DNA of 24,603 nucleotides from UKL13-2 sp031394335 (GTDB lineage Bacteria > Pseudomonadota > Gammaproteobacteria > Burkholderiales > Usitatibacteraceae): positions 1 through 24,603 of the forward strand of contig JANMXS010000334.1 of the NCBI GenBank assembly GCA_031394335.1, given 5' to 3'. The position numbers were made by a program, and so were the translations under genes. The notes under the pieces are model-generated. The model saw only the letters and a program-made list of their open reading frames with translations, searched no databases and was not told where the DNA came from. Shown here in pieces: positions 15,201 to 23,214 of the stretch; position 1 is the stretch's first letter, and each line of letters starts with the position of its first letter.

Positions 15201-15959
15201 ATGCGCCTTCTGGCAATCGAAACCTCTACCGAACGTCTCTCGCTTACCATCTTGCGTGGCGACGATGCGTGGGTGCGCGAGATCGATGCCGGCCAGCGCC
15301 ATTCCGAACTGGCGATTGCCGAGCTGACCGGCCTGCTCGGTGATGCGGACTGCACACTCGCGGAGTTGGACGCGATTGCTTTTGGCCGCGGCCCGGGCTC
15401 ATTCGTGGGTGTGCGTATTGCCTGTGGGTTGGCGCAGGGCCTGGCGCTGGGTGCCAACAAACCATTGGTGCCGGTGGTGACACTGATGGCGCTGGCTGAA
15501 CAGGCCGACGGCGAGCGTGTGTTGGTTGCAATTGATGCGCGTATGGGTGAATTCTATATTGCTGCCTATGAGCGCAGCCATACCGAAGCCAGCGGCTGGC
15601 AGGCAGTAATTGCGCCGATGCTGGCGCGGCCGGATCAATTGCCCGCACTGAACGGTGTTGATTGGTGTGGCATCGGCAGCGCCTTTGATGTGCCCGCGTT
15701 ACGAACCATTCTGGCGGACCGCTATTCGGGACAGCTCGAACAGGTTCAGGCCGGGGCATTGCCCAGTGCGATGCACATTGTGCGCATCGCCACCCGACAA
15801 TTGACGCGCGCCGGCATGAGTTCAGCGCTTGCCCCCGAACTGGCAGCGCCTTTGTACCTGCGTAACCAGGTGGCATTGACCATTGAAGAGCGACGTCTCG
15901 CCAAGGCGGCGAAGGACAACAATTCGCAGCGTGTGCCGTTGCCGGATGTGGCCGTATGA
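15201..15959 (+). CDS. tsaB: tRNA t6A biosynthesis protein TsaB
   Basis: An ASKHA-fold partner of TsaD. With TsaC and TsaE it forms N6-threonylcarbamoyladenosine at A37 of ANN-decoding tRNAs in the cytoplasm. At 252 residues it is slightly longer than usual. The N-terminal LLAIETSTERLSL strand and the signature FGRGPGSFVGVRIA (about 61-74) are diagnostic. The conserved ARMGEFYIAAYE stretch follows in the middle. Its stop codon overlaps the rimI start by four bases (ATGA). The tsaB-rimI pairing is common in proteobacteria. The protein has no catalytic activity of its own in known systems. Confidence 0.95.
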   Translation: MRLLAIETSTERLSLTILRGDDAWVREIDAGQRHSELAIAELTGLLGDADCTLAELDAIAFGRGPGSFVGVRIACGLAQGLALGANKPLVPVVTLMALAEQADGERVLVAIDARMGEFYIAAYERSHTEASGWQAVIAPMLARPDQLPALNGVDWCGIGSAFDVPALRTILADRYSGQLEQVQAGALPSAMHIVRIATRQLTRAGMSSALAPELAAPLYLRNQVALTIEERRLAKAAKDNNSQRVPLPDVAV

Positions 15960-16444
15960 GCGCAGTCCTGTCCGATCCGCCATTACCCGCGCTGGCGTTC
16001 AGGCCGTTCGCGGAGTCTGATATCGCGCAGGTAGCGGCAATCGAGGAAGACATCTATGCGTTCCCCTGGTCGCCGGGAAATTTTCGCGATTCCCTGCTGT
16101 CCGGTTACCAATGCTGGGGCTGCTGGGCGGATCGTGAGTTGATCGGCTACGCAATTGTGATGAACGCGCTCGATGAGGCGCATTTGCTCAATCTGGCTGT
16201 CGCCGACCGCTGGCAACGCAATGGCGTGGGTGCAAAATTCCTCGCCTTCCTGATCGGCGAGGCACGCAAGCTCAACAAGGAAATGATCTACCTTGAAGTG
16301 CGTCCGTCTAATATTGCCGGACGGCGGCTTTATGATCAGTTTGGCTTTACCCAGCTGGGCCAGCGGCGCGCTTACTATCCGGCGGTGACCGGCCGCGAAG
16401 ATGCGCTGTTCCTCGGCCTGAATATTTCCATCAAAAGAATTTGA
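15956..16444 (+). CDS. rimI: Ribosomal protein S18-alanine N-acetyltransferase
   Basis: A GNAT-fold enzyme of 162 residues that acetylates the N-terminal alanine of ribosomal protein S18 in E. coli. The acetyl-CoA pyrophosphate-binding loop is RWQRNGVGAKF (about 85-95). The downstream EVRPSNIAGRRLYDQFGF and RRAYYP motifs are typical of RimI. Its start overlaps tsaB, indicating translational coupling, and its stop at 16442-16444 lies two bases ahead of the next start. The first 12 residues are a short Pro-rich extension. Confidence 0.93.
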   Translation: MSAVLSDPPLPALAFRPFAESDIAQVAAIEEDIYAFPWSPGNFRDSLLSGYQCWGCWADRELIGYAIVMNALDEAHLLNLAVADRWQRNGVGAKFLAFLIGEARKLNKEMIYLEVRPSNIAGRRLYDQFGFTQLGQRRAYYPAVTGREDALFLGLNISIKRI

Positions 16445-16446
16445 TC

Positions 16447-17292
16447 ATGCGGCTCGACGAAGACTATCTGCGCGAACTGGAACTGTGGCCGATGTTTGCG
16501 CTGAAGGCTGCAGGCGCTGGGTCAACGCGACCCGACAGGGTAGCTTCCCGCGAATCGGCGCCGCCCGCCACCGCCGATGCGGCGGTGCCACACCCGGCAG
16601 CGGCCGCAACGCCAACTGCGGCACCCCGCACGGCGCCAGTGGGCCGACCTGCTTCAGTGCCGGCACAGGCGAAAACCGCGCCGCCTGCCGTGACCGTCGA
16701 TCCGGCGCGTGTTGCACACATCGCCGCGCTTGACTGGGCTGGACTCAATCGTGAAACCGCAGCGTGCACGGCATGCGGTTTGTGCAAGCAGCGCAAGCAG
16801 GCTGTATTGGGCGTTGGTGCAATTGACGCGCCCTGGCTGTTCGTGGGAGAAGGGCCAGGCGCTGATGAAGATGCACAGGGCGAACCCTTTGTGGGCCAGG
16901 CCGGCAGACTGCTGGATGCCATGTTGAGCGCTACGGGTCTTGCGCGCGGGCGCGAGGTTTATATCGCCAACGTCGTTAAATGCCGGCCGCCCGGCAACCG
17001 TACGCCGTCGATCGAAGAGGCGATGGCCTGTGCCCCTTTTCTGGACCGGCAGATTGATCTCATCAAGCCAAAACTGATTGTGGCGCTCGGCAAGACAGCG
17101 GTGATGCGGCTGACCGGCTCGGACGCCAGCATGGCCAGCCTGCGCGGCCAGTTGCACCAGTATCGGGGTATTCCAGTAGTCGCCACCTATCACCCGGCTT
17201 ATTTGCTGCGCAATCTGCCGGAGAAGCTGAAAGTGTGGGAAGACTTGGTGCTGGCCCGCAAGACCATGGCGGGAATCAGCGCCAATACGTGA
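16447..17292 (+). CDS. udg: Family 4 uracil-DNA glycosylase (Fe-S)
   Basis: It removes uracil from DNA to start base-excision repair. The start is the ATG at 16447; a TTG at 16441 is also in frame. The 281-residue protein has an Ala/Pro-rich linker (about 20-95) before the catalytic domain. Cys107, Cys110, Cys179 and Cys195 reproduce the 3, 69 and 16 residue spacing of the 4Fe-4S ligands known from Thermotoga family 4 enzymes. An extra Cys113 is nearby. Catalytic motif GEGPGADED and the HPAYLLRNL loop are intact. The extension resembles that of betaproteobacterial homologues, where the protein is often annotated as a DNA polymerase-related bacteriophage protein. It is coupled to rimI. Confidence 0.93.
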   Translation: MRLDEDYLRELELWPMFALKAAGAGSTRPDRVASRESAPPATADAAVPHPAAAATPTAAPRTAPVGRPASVPAQAKTAPPAVTVDPARVAHIAALDWAGLNRETAACTACGLCKQRKQAVLGVGAIDAPWLFVGEGPGADEDAQGEPFVGQAGRLLDAMLSATGLARGREVYIANVVKCRPPGNRTPSIEEAMACAPFLDRQIDLIKPKLIVALGKTAVMRLTGSDASMASLRGQLHQYRGIPVVATYHPAYLLRNLPEKLKVWEDLVLARKTMAGISANT

Positions 17293-17306
17293 TTTCGTTG
17301 AGGGAC

Positions 17307-17336
17307 TTGTAAACTGGGGTTTCGCTACGATATATC
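17307..17336 (+). promoter_or_regulatory. Candidate promoter of the lemA operon
   Basis: TTGTAA (17307-17312) and TATATC (17331-17336) are spaced by 18 bases, 39 bases before lemA. Both hexamers are imperfect. A small stem GGCGA...TCGCC lies between it and the gene (about 17340-17358). Confidence 0.35.
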
Positions 17337-17375
17337 GACGGCGATTCGTATGGTCGCCATTTTCAGGGGAAAACA

Positions 17376-18002
17376 ATGCGTAAAGTATTAGTCATATTGG
17401 GTTTGGCAGCCGCGATGCTGCTCTCCGGCTGCGGTTACAACGAGTTTCAGACGAAAGACGAAGCCGTCAAAAAAGCCTGGGCGGAAGTACTCAACCAGTA
17501 CCAACGCCGTGCCGACCTTATTCCCAATCTGGTGGCTACAGTGCAGGGCTATGCGACCCAGGAAAAGGATGTGTTGCTCGGCGTCACCCAAGCGCGTTCC
17601 AAGGTCGGCTCCATGAACCTGACAGCGGATGCACTGAATAACCCGCAAGCCATGGCTAATTTCCAGAAGGTGCAGGGCGATCTGTCCTCGGCCCTGTCGC
17701 GTTTGCTGGTGGTATCGGAAAACTATCCGCAGCTGAAGTCGGACGCGAATTTCCGTGAACTGCAATCGCAGCTGGAAGGCACCGAGAACCGGATTACCGT
17801 TGCCCGCAAACGCTTTACCGATTCGGTAGAAGCTTACAACGTGCTGGCGCGGCAGTTTCCATCCAACCTGACGGCAATGATGTTCGGGTACAAGGAAAAG
17901 CCGCAATTCACGGTTGAGAATGAAAAAGCGATTTCGGTAGCGCCCAAGGTTGACTTCGGCGCGAAGCCGGTCGCACCGGCACAACCGGCTCCCGCCAAGT
18001 AA
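17376..18002 (+). CDS. lemA: LemA family lipoprotein
   Basis: A 208-residue protein with a lipoprotein signal: hydrophobic stretch, then LLSGC with Cys19 as the lipidation site. The LemA core (about 28-190) is alpha-helical and contains AWAEVLNQYQRRADLIPNLV and VARKRFTDSVEAYNVLARQF, both highly characteristic. The C-terminus is Pro/Ala-rich. An AGGGGA ribosome binding site precedes the ATG. LemA has no settled biochemical role. It is very often encoded just upstream of a TPM-domain protein, as here, so an envelope function with that partner is likely. Confidence 0.93.
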   Translation: MRKVLVILGLAAAMLLSGCGYNEFQTKDEAVKKAWAEVLNQYQRRADLIPNLVATVQGYATQEKDVLLGVTQARSKVGSMNLTADALNNPQAMANFQKVQGDLSSALSRLLVVSENYPQLKSDANFRELQSQLEGTENRITVARKRFTDSVEAYNVLARQFPSNLTAMMFGYKEKPQFTVENEKAISVAPKVDFGAKPVAPAQPAPAK

Positions 18003-18029
18003 GCGCTGCGCGGCCGCTCGCGGCCAGGC

Positions 18030-19025
18030 ATGTCTTTGCACATGATGATGAGCCTCTCACCAACGTTCGCAGCGATTTTAGCTGAGAACGTTCAGGTGCC
18101 GCCTGCAGCAAGGCGCGGCAGGAGAGGCTTGTCATCACTTCTTGTTGCCTCACTCTTTCTGATCGCTTCCGCGCTTACCCTGGGCCATGCGGATTTCGCC
18201 CGCGCCGCCGAGGGGGACTTTCAACCGATCCCCAAACTCGTCAAGCGCATTAGCGATACCACTGCGACATTGTCGGCGGCGGATGAAGCGCGCATCGAGG
18301 CGAGGCTCAAGGCCTTCGAAGCCGCCAAGGGTGCCCAGATTGCGGTGCTGATCGTGCCGACAACACAGCCTGAGCCCGTGTTCGACTATGCCACCCGCGT
18401 GTTCACGGAATGGAAGCTGGGTCGCAAGGATGTTGACGATGGCGTATTGCTGCTGGTCGCCAAGAACGACCGCAAGCTGCAAATTTTGACCGGCCCCGGG
18501 ATTTCAGGCGCTCTGACCGACGCGATGTCGAAGCGCATCATCAGCGAAGTCATCACGCCAAAATTTCGCGCCAATGATTTCGCCGGCGGCATCGATGACG
18601 GCGTGGCAAAAATCATTGCGGTGATTGATGGTGAGGCGCTGCCACCGCCGCCGAAAAAACGTGTTGCCTCGCAAAACGGCAATTACGAAAATTTCATCAT
18701 GCTCGGTATTTTTGCGGCCCTGTTCGTCGGCCCGCTGTTGCGCTCCATGCTGGGTCGCTTTGTCGGCGCATCGGCGACAGGTGGAGTGGTCGGAGCGGCG
18801 GCATGGTTTATGGCCGGGGGCATGCTGTTCCCGGTGTTCGCCGGCGTGCTGATATTTATTGTGGTGCTGCTGATGGGCGCGATGAATCTTTCCGGCGGGC
18901 GCGGCGGCGGTTGGGGCGGAGGCTTCGGCGGTGGCGGCTTTGGGGGCGGCGGATCATCCGGTGGCGGTGGTTTTAGCGGTGGCGGCGGCAGCTTCGATGG
19001 CGGCGGCGCTTCCGGTGACTGGTAG
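18030..19025 (+). CDS. TPM-domain membrane protein with Gly-rich tail (YgcG-like)
   Basis: It contains a signal segment (about 34-60, ending ARAA), a TPM domain (about 64-200, with DDGVLLLVAKNDRKLQILTG and FRANDFAGGIDDGV), two or three membrane helices (about 222-280) and a C-terminal Gly/Ser tail (about 289-331). The TPM domain should be outside the membrane. Members are linked to envelope quality control and photosystem II repair in plants, but the bacterial role is uncertain. The start is doubtful. From 18030 the signal peptide is preceded by 33 atypical residues. In-frame GTG (18096) or TTG (18129, with GGAG just upstream) would give an ordinary signal peptide. It is 27 bases after lemA. 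Confidence 0.88.
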   Translation: MSLHMMMSLSPTFAAILAENVQVPPAARRGRRGLSSLLVASLFLIASALTLGHADFARAAEGDFQPIPKLVKRISDTTATLSAADEARIEARLKAFEAAKGAQIAVLIVPTTQPEPVFDYATRVFTEWKLGRKDVDDGVLLLVAKNDRKLQILTGPGISGALTDAMSKRIISEVITPKFRANDFAGGIDDGVAKIIAVIDGEALPPPPKKRVASQNGNYENFIMLGIFAALFVGPLLRSMLGRFVGASATGGVVGAAAWFMAGGMLFPVFAGVLIFIVVLLMGAMNLSGGRGGGWGGGFGGGGFGGGGSSGGGGFSGGGGSFDGGGASGDW

Positions 19026-19034
19026 AGGCGCACG

Positions 19035-19538
19035 ATGAGCTTTGTTAAACGCTTTCTCCGTCACATATGGATGTCGCCGATCATTCGCGACCGCAAGTTT
19101 CCGCGCAGTACCCTTGCGGCTATCGAGCAGGCGGTTACCGCTGGCGAAAAACTGCATCGCGGTCAGGTACGTTTTGTAGTCGAGGCCGAACTGAGCGTCG
19201 CTCAGCTATGGCACGGCATACATGCCCGACAACGCGCCCTGGAGGTATTTTCCATGCTGCGCGTGTGGGATACGGAAGAAAACAACGGCGTGCTGATTTA
19301 CGTCATGCTGGCGGACCGCAAGGTGCAAATCGTTGCCGACCGCGGCATTCACCGTCACGTCGGCGATGAGCGCTGGCAGGCGATTTGTCGCGAGTTGGAA
19401 CTTCACTACCGCAAGGGCGACTTCAGCGCCGGGAGCGTGGTGGCGATTCAGAAGATCAGCGAGGAACTCAAGTTCTATTTTCCCGCTAACGGCGGGGCGC
19501 ACCAGAACGAGCAATCCGACAAGCCGGTTGTGTTGTAG
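19035..19538 (+). CDS. Second TPM-domain protein, no signal peptide
   Basis: A 167-residue protein made almost entirely of a TPM domain: TLAAIEQAVTAGEKLHRGQV, RVWDTEENNGVLIYVMLADR, VQIVADRGIHRHVGDERWQA and HYRKGDFSAGSVVAIQKISE. It has a short basic N-terminus without a signal peptide or membrane helix, so it is probably cytoplasmic or held by its partner. It starts 9 bases after the previous stop, which implies co-translation. The paired large and small TPM genes after lemA appear to form one functional unit. Its 3' end is 14 bases from the convergent lplT stop, with no terminator stem visible between them. Confidence 0.88.
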   Translation: MSFVKRFLRHIWMSPIIRDRKFPRSTLAAIEQAVTAGEKLHRGQVRFVVEAELSVAQLWHGIHARQRALEVFSMLRVWDTEENNGVLIYVMLADRKVQIVADRGIHRHVGDERWQAICRELELHYRKGDFSAGSVVAIQKISEELKFYFPANGGAHQNEQSDKPVVL

Positions 19539-19552
19539 GGTTTAGCCAGAGT

Positions 19553-20884
19553 TCAGTGTGGCCGCTCGCCAAAGTGCGTCGGCGATTCGCCTTTTTCAAT
19601 GCCGATAATGCGCTCCGAATCGCCATGCACGCGCTGATTGTAGCGATGCAGCCAGATGACGCCGGCCATTGAGAGCGATACAAAGCCGCCAAACAGCAAG
19701 ATCACGGTGTTGATATGCATCTTGATCGACAGCATGCATGCATATATCGCCAGCATGGACAATATGCACAGGTTTTCATTGAAGTTCTGAACGGCGATCG
19801 AATGCCCGGCGGACAGCAGCACATGGCCGCGGTGTTGCAACAGGGCATTCATGGGGACGACGAAGAAGCCGGCCATGGCGCCGACAAAAATCATCAGTCC
19901 ATAGACGACAGGCATTTGGGTGACTATCGTCATGGCCATGACTACTGCGCCCATGGCGATTCCTGCCGGAAGCACGCGCAGTGACTGTTTAAGGGGAATG
20001 GTTCGCGCCGCCACTATGGCACCGAAGGCGGTACCGAACGCGAATACGCCGGTCAGTACCGAAGCCTTGTCGAGCGGCATACCAAGATGTACTTCCGCCC
20101 AGCGCAGCACAATCAACTGCAGGGTTGCACCGGCGCCCCAGAACAGTGTGGTCACGGCCAGCGAGATCTGCCCCAGTTTGTCTGCCCACAGCATCTTGAA
20201 ACAATGCACAAAATCGGTGACCAGCTTTATCGGATTTTTTTCCTGCTTTTCGTAACGGGCACCGGTATCCGGAATATACAGATTGAAAAACGCCGCAATC
20301 ACGTAGAAAAATACGATAACCGAAATGGCCGCCTCCGCTGGTGATTCGATGCCGGTGTCGATATAGGGCATGTCCAGCAGCAGAAGTTGGCCCGAGATCG
20401 AGGGCTTGATCAGTATTCCGCCAAGCACCACACCGGCGATGATGGAACCGACCGTCAGCGCTTCGATCCAGGCATTGGCGACGACCAGTTTTTCCGGCGG
20501 CAGCAATTCAGTCAGGATGCCGTATTTGGCCGGCGAATAGGCCGCCGCGCCGAAGCCGACCACGCCATAGGCAATCAACACCACCAGGTAAGGCTCGAAG
20601 CCGAGGCCGGCGATCGCGGAATAAAACAACATCATCAGGCAGCCGCTGATCTTGATGGTGTTGGTCACGAACATGACCCGTCCCTTGGGCAGCGCATCTG
20701 CGAAAGGCCCCACGAAGGGGGCCAGGACCACATACGAAACGGTGAAGAAAAATTTGAGCAACGGCGTCATCCACGCCGGGCCGTTGAGTTCAAACAGGAG
20801 CGCAATAGCGGCGATCAGCAACGCATTGTCAGCCAATGAGCTGAAGAACTGCGCTGCCATGATGGTGTAAAAGCCGCGTTTCAT
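19553..20884 (-). CDS. lplT: Lysophospholipid transporter LplT (MFS)
   Basis: An inner-membrane major facilitator of 443 residues and about 12 helices that flips lysophospholipids inward for re-acylation. The N-terminus MKRGFYTIMAAQFFSSLADN is typical of LplT, as are AAAYSPAKYGILTELLPPEK and PMNALLQHRGHVLLSAGHSI. The C-terminal 25 residues are polar. In E. coli lplT sits with aas, the acyltransferase. No aas is seen here, but betaproteobacterial lplT is often near tsaB-rimI-udg, as in this window. No clear Shine-Dalgarno site precedes the start. Confidence 0.92.
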   Translation of the reverse strand: MKRGFYTIMAAQFFSSLADNALLIAAIALLFELNGPAWMTPLLKFFFTVSYVVLAPFVGPFADALPKGRVMFVTNTIKISGCLMMLFYSAIAGLGFEPYLVVLIAYGVVGFGAAAYSPAKYGILTELLPPEKLVVANAWIEALTVGSIIAGVVLGGILIKPSISGQLLLLDMPYIDTGIESPAEAAISVIVFFYVIAAFFNLYIPDTGARYEKQEKNPIKLVTDFVHCFKMLWADKLGQISLAVTTLFWGAGATLQLIVLRWAEVHLGMPLDKASVLTGVFAFGTAFGAIVAARTIPLKQSLRVLPAGIAMGAVVMAMTIVTQMPVVYGLMIFVGAMAGFFVVPMNALLQHRGHVLLSAGHSIAVQNFNENLCILSMLAIYACMLSIKMHINTVILLFGGFVSLSMAGVIWLHRYNQRVHGDSERIIGIEKGESPTHFGERPH

Positions 20885-20959
20885 TCGATGAGTGTGATGA
20901 TGCTTGAAAAATGAGCGGGGCAGGTCAGGCAGAGCTTTGCCAGCAAGCCACGCATAACG

Positions 20960-21079
20960 TCAATTGAGTCGGCGCCGAAGAGTTTCTTTTATTGCTGCCA
21001 TTGGCATCGGGGCCAATGCCGCTTTTGCTTGTTTATACCATGTTTCGATGACGCGCCCCCCGCCTCGCCGACGGCTCAT
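20960..21079 (-). CDS. Possible 39-residue basic small ORF
   Basis: The ATG (21077-21079) overlaps the stop codon of the upstream hypothetical gene as ATGA, the usual layout of coupled translation. The peptide starts MSRRRGGGRVIETW and ends KETLRRRLN, so it is very basic with a possible amphipathic helix. I recognise no family, and there is no Shine-Dalgarno site. It also spans the -10-like element at 21032-21040. It may be chance. Confidence 0.25.
   Translation of the reverse strand: MSRRRGGGRVIETWYKQAKAALAPMPMAAIKETLRRRLN
21003..21020. other. Short stem-loop between the hypothetical gene and lplT
   Basis: GGCATCGG and CCAATGCC (one G-T pair on one strand) flank a 2-base centre. No T-tract follows on either strand, so it is a weak terminator candidate. 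Apart from the small ORF and the -10-like element I see nothing else in 20885-21075. Confidence 0.35.
21032..21040 (-). promoter_or_regulatory. Extended -10 element, possibly for lplT
   Basis: The minus strand reads TGGTATAAA, matching the TGnTATAAT extended -10 form. No good -35 hexamer is present. It would give lplT a leader of about 140 bases containing the stem at 21003-21020. Confidence 0.35.
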
Positions 21080-21564
21080 TGCAAGGTGCCACGCCCGAAG
21101 CCCGGCGTGAACGTCTGCCGGGTGCGCGCCTCGGTGCGTTGTTCCGGCGCAACCTCTGGTGGCAACCCTGCGCACAGTCCGACCATGCAAAGTGCACCCT
21201 TGACAATCTCTTGCGGCGTCCTGGGGCGCTGCCGATCAAGTCTGGCCCGAAACTCCAGCATCGGTGCGCGTTTCGGGGCGACGTAATCTTCGGGTTCGAT
21301 CGCGCCGTGAACGCGAATTTCTTCCAGGTGCTGGATAGCCTCTGAAGCAGAAGCATGCTTGAGATCTGTGTTTTGCTTCAAGGTGCTATCGTCTGTCCGA
21401 CGCTTGAGCAACCAGGCGCGTGCCCTGGTATCGAATACGTCTGCAGAAAATTGCTGTGGCTTGATCGCATCTTGATCATCTTCTGTTGCGGCGCTGTTGG
21501 TAGCACCGGCCGTACACGCCAGTACCACCAGCACCCGCCACGTTACGCAAACGTTCGCGCACAT
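21076..21564 (-). CDS. Hypothetical exported protein downstream of phoH
   Basis: I do not recognise this 162-residue protein. Its start lies 9 bases after the phoH stop, so the two are probably co-transcribed. The N-terminus is signal-peptide-like: VTWRVLVVLACTAGATNSAA, with cleavage near residue 26. An LAC tripeptide at 15-17 could instead be a weak lipobox. The mature part is polar, with a charged helical stretch (ASASEAIQHLEEIRVHGAIE) and a C-terminal segment with two cysteines (GALCMVGLCAGLPPE) that could form a disulfide. There is no clear Shine-Dalgarno site, and the opposite strand has a competing short frame, so I rate it probable rather than certain. Confidence 0.6.
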   Translation of the reverse strand: MCANVCVTWRVLVVLACTAGATNSAATEDDQDAIKPQQFSADVFDTRARAWLLKRRTDDSTLKQNTDLKHASASEAIQHLEEIRVHGAIEPEDYVAPKRAPMLEFRARLDRQRPRTPQEIVKGALCMVGLCAGLPPEVAPEQRTEARTRQTFTPGFGRGTLQ

Positions 21565-21573
21565 GTGTGACCG

Positions 21574-23007
21574 TTACAGTACTTCCGCCGCATGGTCGGC
21601 CAGCCGCGAGCGTTCGCCACGCTGTAGCGTGATATGCCCGGAATGCGTCCAGCCCTTGAAGCGATCGACCACATAGGTCAGCCCCGATGAGCCCTCGGTC
21701 AGATAGGGCGTATCGATCTGCGCAATATTGCCCAGACAGACAACCTTGGTGCCGGGACCGGCGCGCGTGATCAGGGTTTTCATCTGCTTCGGCGTCAGGT
21801 TTTGCGCCTCATCGATGATCAGGAACTTGTTCAGAAAGGTGCGGCCGCGCATGAAGTTGAGCGACTTGACCTTGATGCGCGAACGGATCAGATCGCGCGT
21901 TGCGGCGCGGCCCCAGTCGCCGGCTTCATCGTCCGTGCTGTTGAGCACATCGAGGTTGTCTTCGAGGGCGCCCATCCAGGGATTCATTTTTTCTTCTTCA
22001 GTGCCCGGCAGGAAGCCGATATCTTCGCCCACCGGCACGGTCACGCGGGTGATGATGATTTCCGAATACACCTTGAATTCCAGGGTCTGCATCAGCGCGG
22101 AGGCCAGTGTCAACAAGGTCTTGCCGGTGCCGGCCTGACCCAGCAGCGTGACGAAATCGATATCCGGATCCATCAGTACATTGAGTGCAAAGTTCTGCTC
22201 GCGATTGCGCGCAACGATGCCCCAGATATTGTTCTTCTGGTGGGTGTAATCCGTCAGGGTTTTAAGGACCGCACTCTTTCCTTCGGTGCCGACCACGGTT
22301 GCATAAAATGGTTTGTCGTCATCCTGGTAGACGAACTCGTTGACGTGCATCGAGGTCACCATCGGACCCTTGATGCGATACAGGGTGCGGCCGTGTTCCT
22401 GCCAGGATTCCATGTCCTTGCCGTGCTTGTCCCAGAAGTCCTTGGGCAGCTCGCGAACGCCGGTGTAGAGAAGATCGGTGTCTTCGAGCACCTTGTCGTT
22501 GAAATAGTCTTCGGCGGCAACACCGATGGCACGCGCCTTGATGCGCATATTGATGTCTTTCGACACCAGCACCACGCTGCGCTTCGGGTTGTGGTGCTGC
22601 AAATCAAGCGCCACCGCGAGAATCTGGTTATCTGCCTTGCCACTGTCGGGCAGGGCAGACGGGAAATCAAGGGTGACCGGACGCGTTTGCAGCATCAGGC
22701 GCCCGCTCGCTTCGCGGGTACCGAAGTCCTTTAGCGAAATACCGGTTTCAATCTCGCCTTCCTGGCTGGAGACGATTTCATCCAGGAAACGGCTTGCCTG
22801 ACGTGCGTTACGCGCAACCTCGGTCATGCCTTTTTTGTTGTTGTCCAGCTCTTCCAGCGTGATCATCGGTAAATAGACGTCATGCTCTTCAAACCGGAAC
22901 AGCGATGTGGGGTCATGCATCAGGACGTTGGTATCGAGAACAAACAATTTGCTACCGTGCGTTTTGGGTCCGGAAGGGGCTGCGTCTTTTCTGGGTTTTG
23001 GGGCCAA
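21574..23007 (-). CDS. phoH: PIN-PhoH family RNase/ATPase
   Basis: A 477-residue two-domain protein. The N-terminal PIN nuclease domain (about 20-155) has VLDTNVLMHD with Asp25, EELD, and DNQILAVAL with its acidic residue. The C-terminal PhoH ATPase (about 260-477) has Walker A GQAGTGKT (Lys296), Walker B FLIIDEAQNL, and LGNIAQIDTPYL. This layout, known as PhoH2 or YlaK type, couples a predicted RNA helicase to an RNase. The start is TTG at 23005-23007, supported by AGAGG (23016-23020) 8 bases upstream; no better ATG exists in frame. A terminator just upstream separates it from bcp. Confidence 0.92.
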   Translation of the reverse strand: MAPKPRKDAAPSGPKTHGSKLFVLDTNVLMHDPTSLFRFEEHDVYLPMITLEELDNNKKGMTEVARNARQASRFLDEIVSSQEGEIETGISLKDFGTREASGRLMLQTRPVTLDFPSALPDSGKADNQILAVALDLQHHNPKRSVVLVSKDINMRIKARAIGVAAEDYFNDKVLEDTDLLYTGVRELPKDFWDKHGKDMESWQEHGRTLYRIKGPMVTSMHVNEFVYQDDDKPFYATVVGTEGKSAVLKTLTDYTHQKNNIWGIVARNREQNFALNVLMDPDIDFVTLLGQAGTGKTLLTLASALMQTLEFKVYSEIIITRVTVPVGEDIGFLPGTEEEKMNPWMGALEDNLDVLNSTDDEAGDWGRAATRDLIRSRIKVKSLNFMRGRTFLNKFLIIDEAQNLTPKQMKTLITRAGPGTKVVCLGNIAQIDTPYLTEGSSGLTYVVDRFKGWTHSGHITLQRGERSRLADHAAEVL

Positions 23008-23097
23008 AGTAATGTCCTCTCGGATTGATGTTAAGTGTGGGCCGGAATGGAGGGCCCGGAAGTGCGATAAGTCGGTGGCCGTGGCAAGACTTCAAAA

Positions 23098-23134
23098 GCG
23101 AAAAACCCTCTTGCGGCGGCAGCCGTAAGAGGGT
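23098..23134 (-). terminator. Intrinsic terminator downstream of bcp
   Basis: ACCCTCTTGCGGC (23105-23117), tetraloop GGCA and GCCGTAAGAGGGT (23122-23134) form a 13-bp stem with one G-T pair. On the minus strand it is followed by TTTTTCGCTTTT. It ends bcp transcription about 80 bases after its stop codon. Confidence 0.85.
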
Positions 23135-23214
23135 CTGTAATCAAATCGGAACAACTCAATTAGGGTCTGCGCAGAGCTATTTTAAGACACATTGTTCGCT
23201 GGTTAGCGATTTGA

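Noticed and set aside
18896..19025. Gly-rich tail of the TPM protein as a separate repeat element
   Set aside because: It is in frame and typical of this protein family, so it is part of the gene rather than an inserted repeat.
19539..19552. Bidirectional terminator between the small TPM gene and lplT
   Set aside because: Only 14 bases separate the stops, and no stem-loop is visible there.
21802..22734. 310-codon plus-strand open frame inside phoH
   Set aside because: Antisense to conserved PhoH motifs, with no recognisable features.
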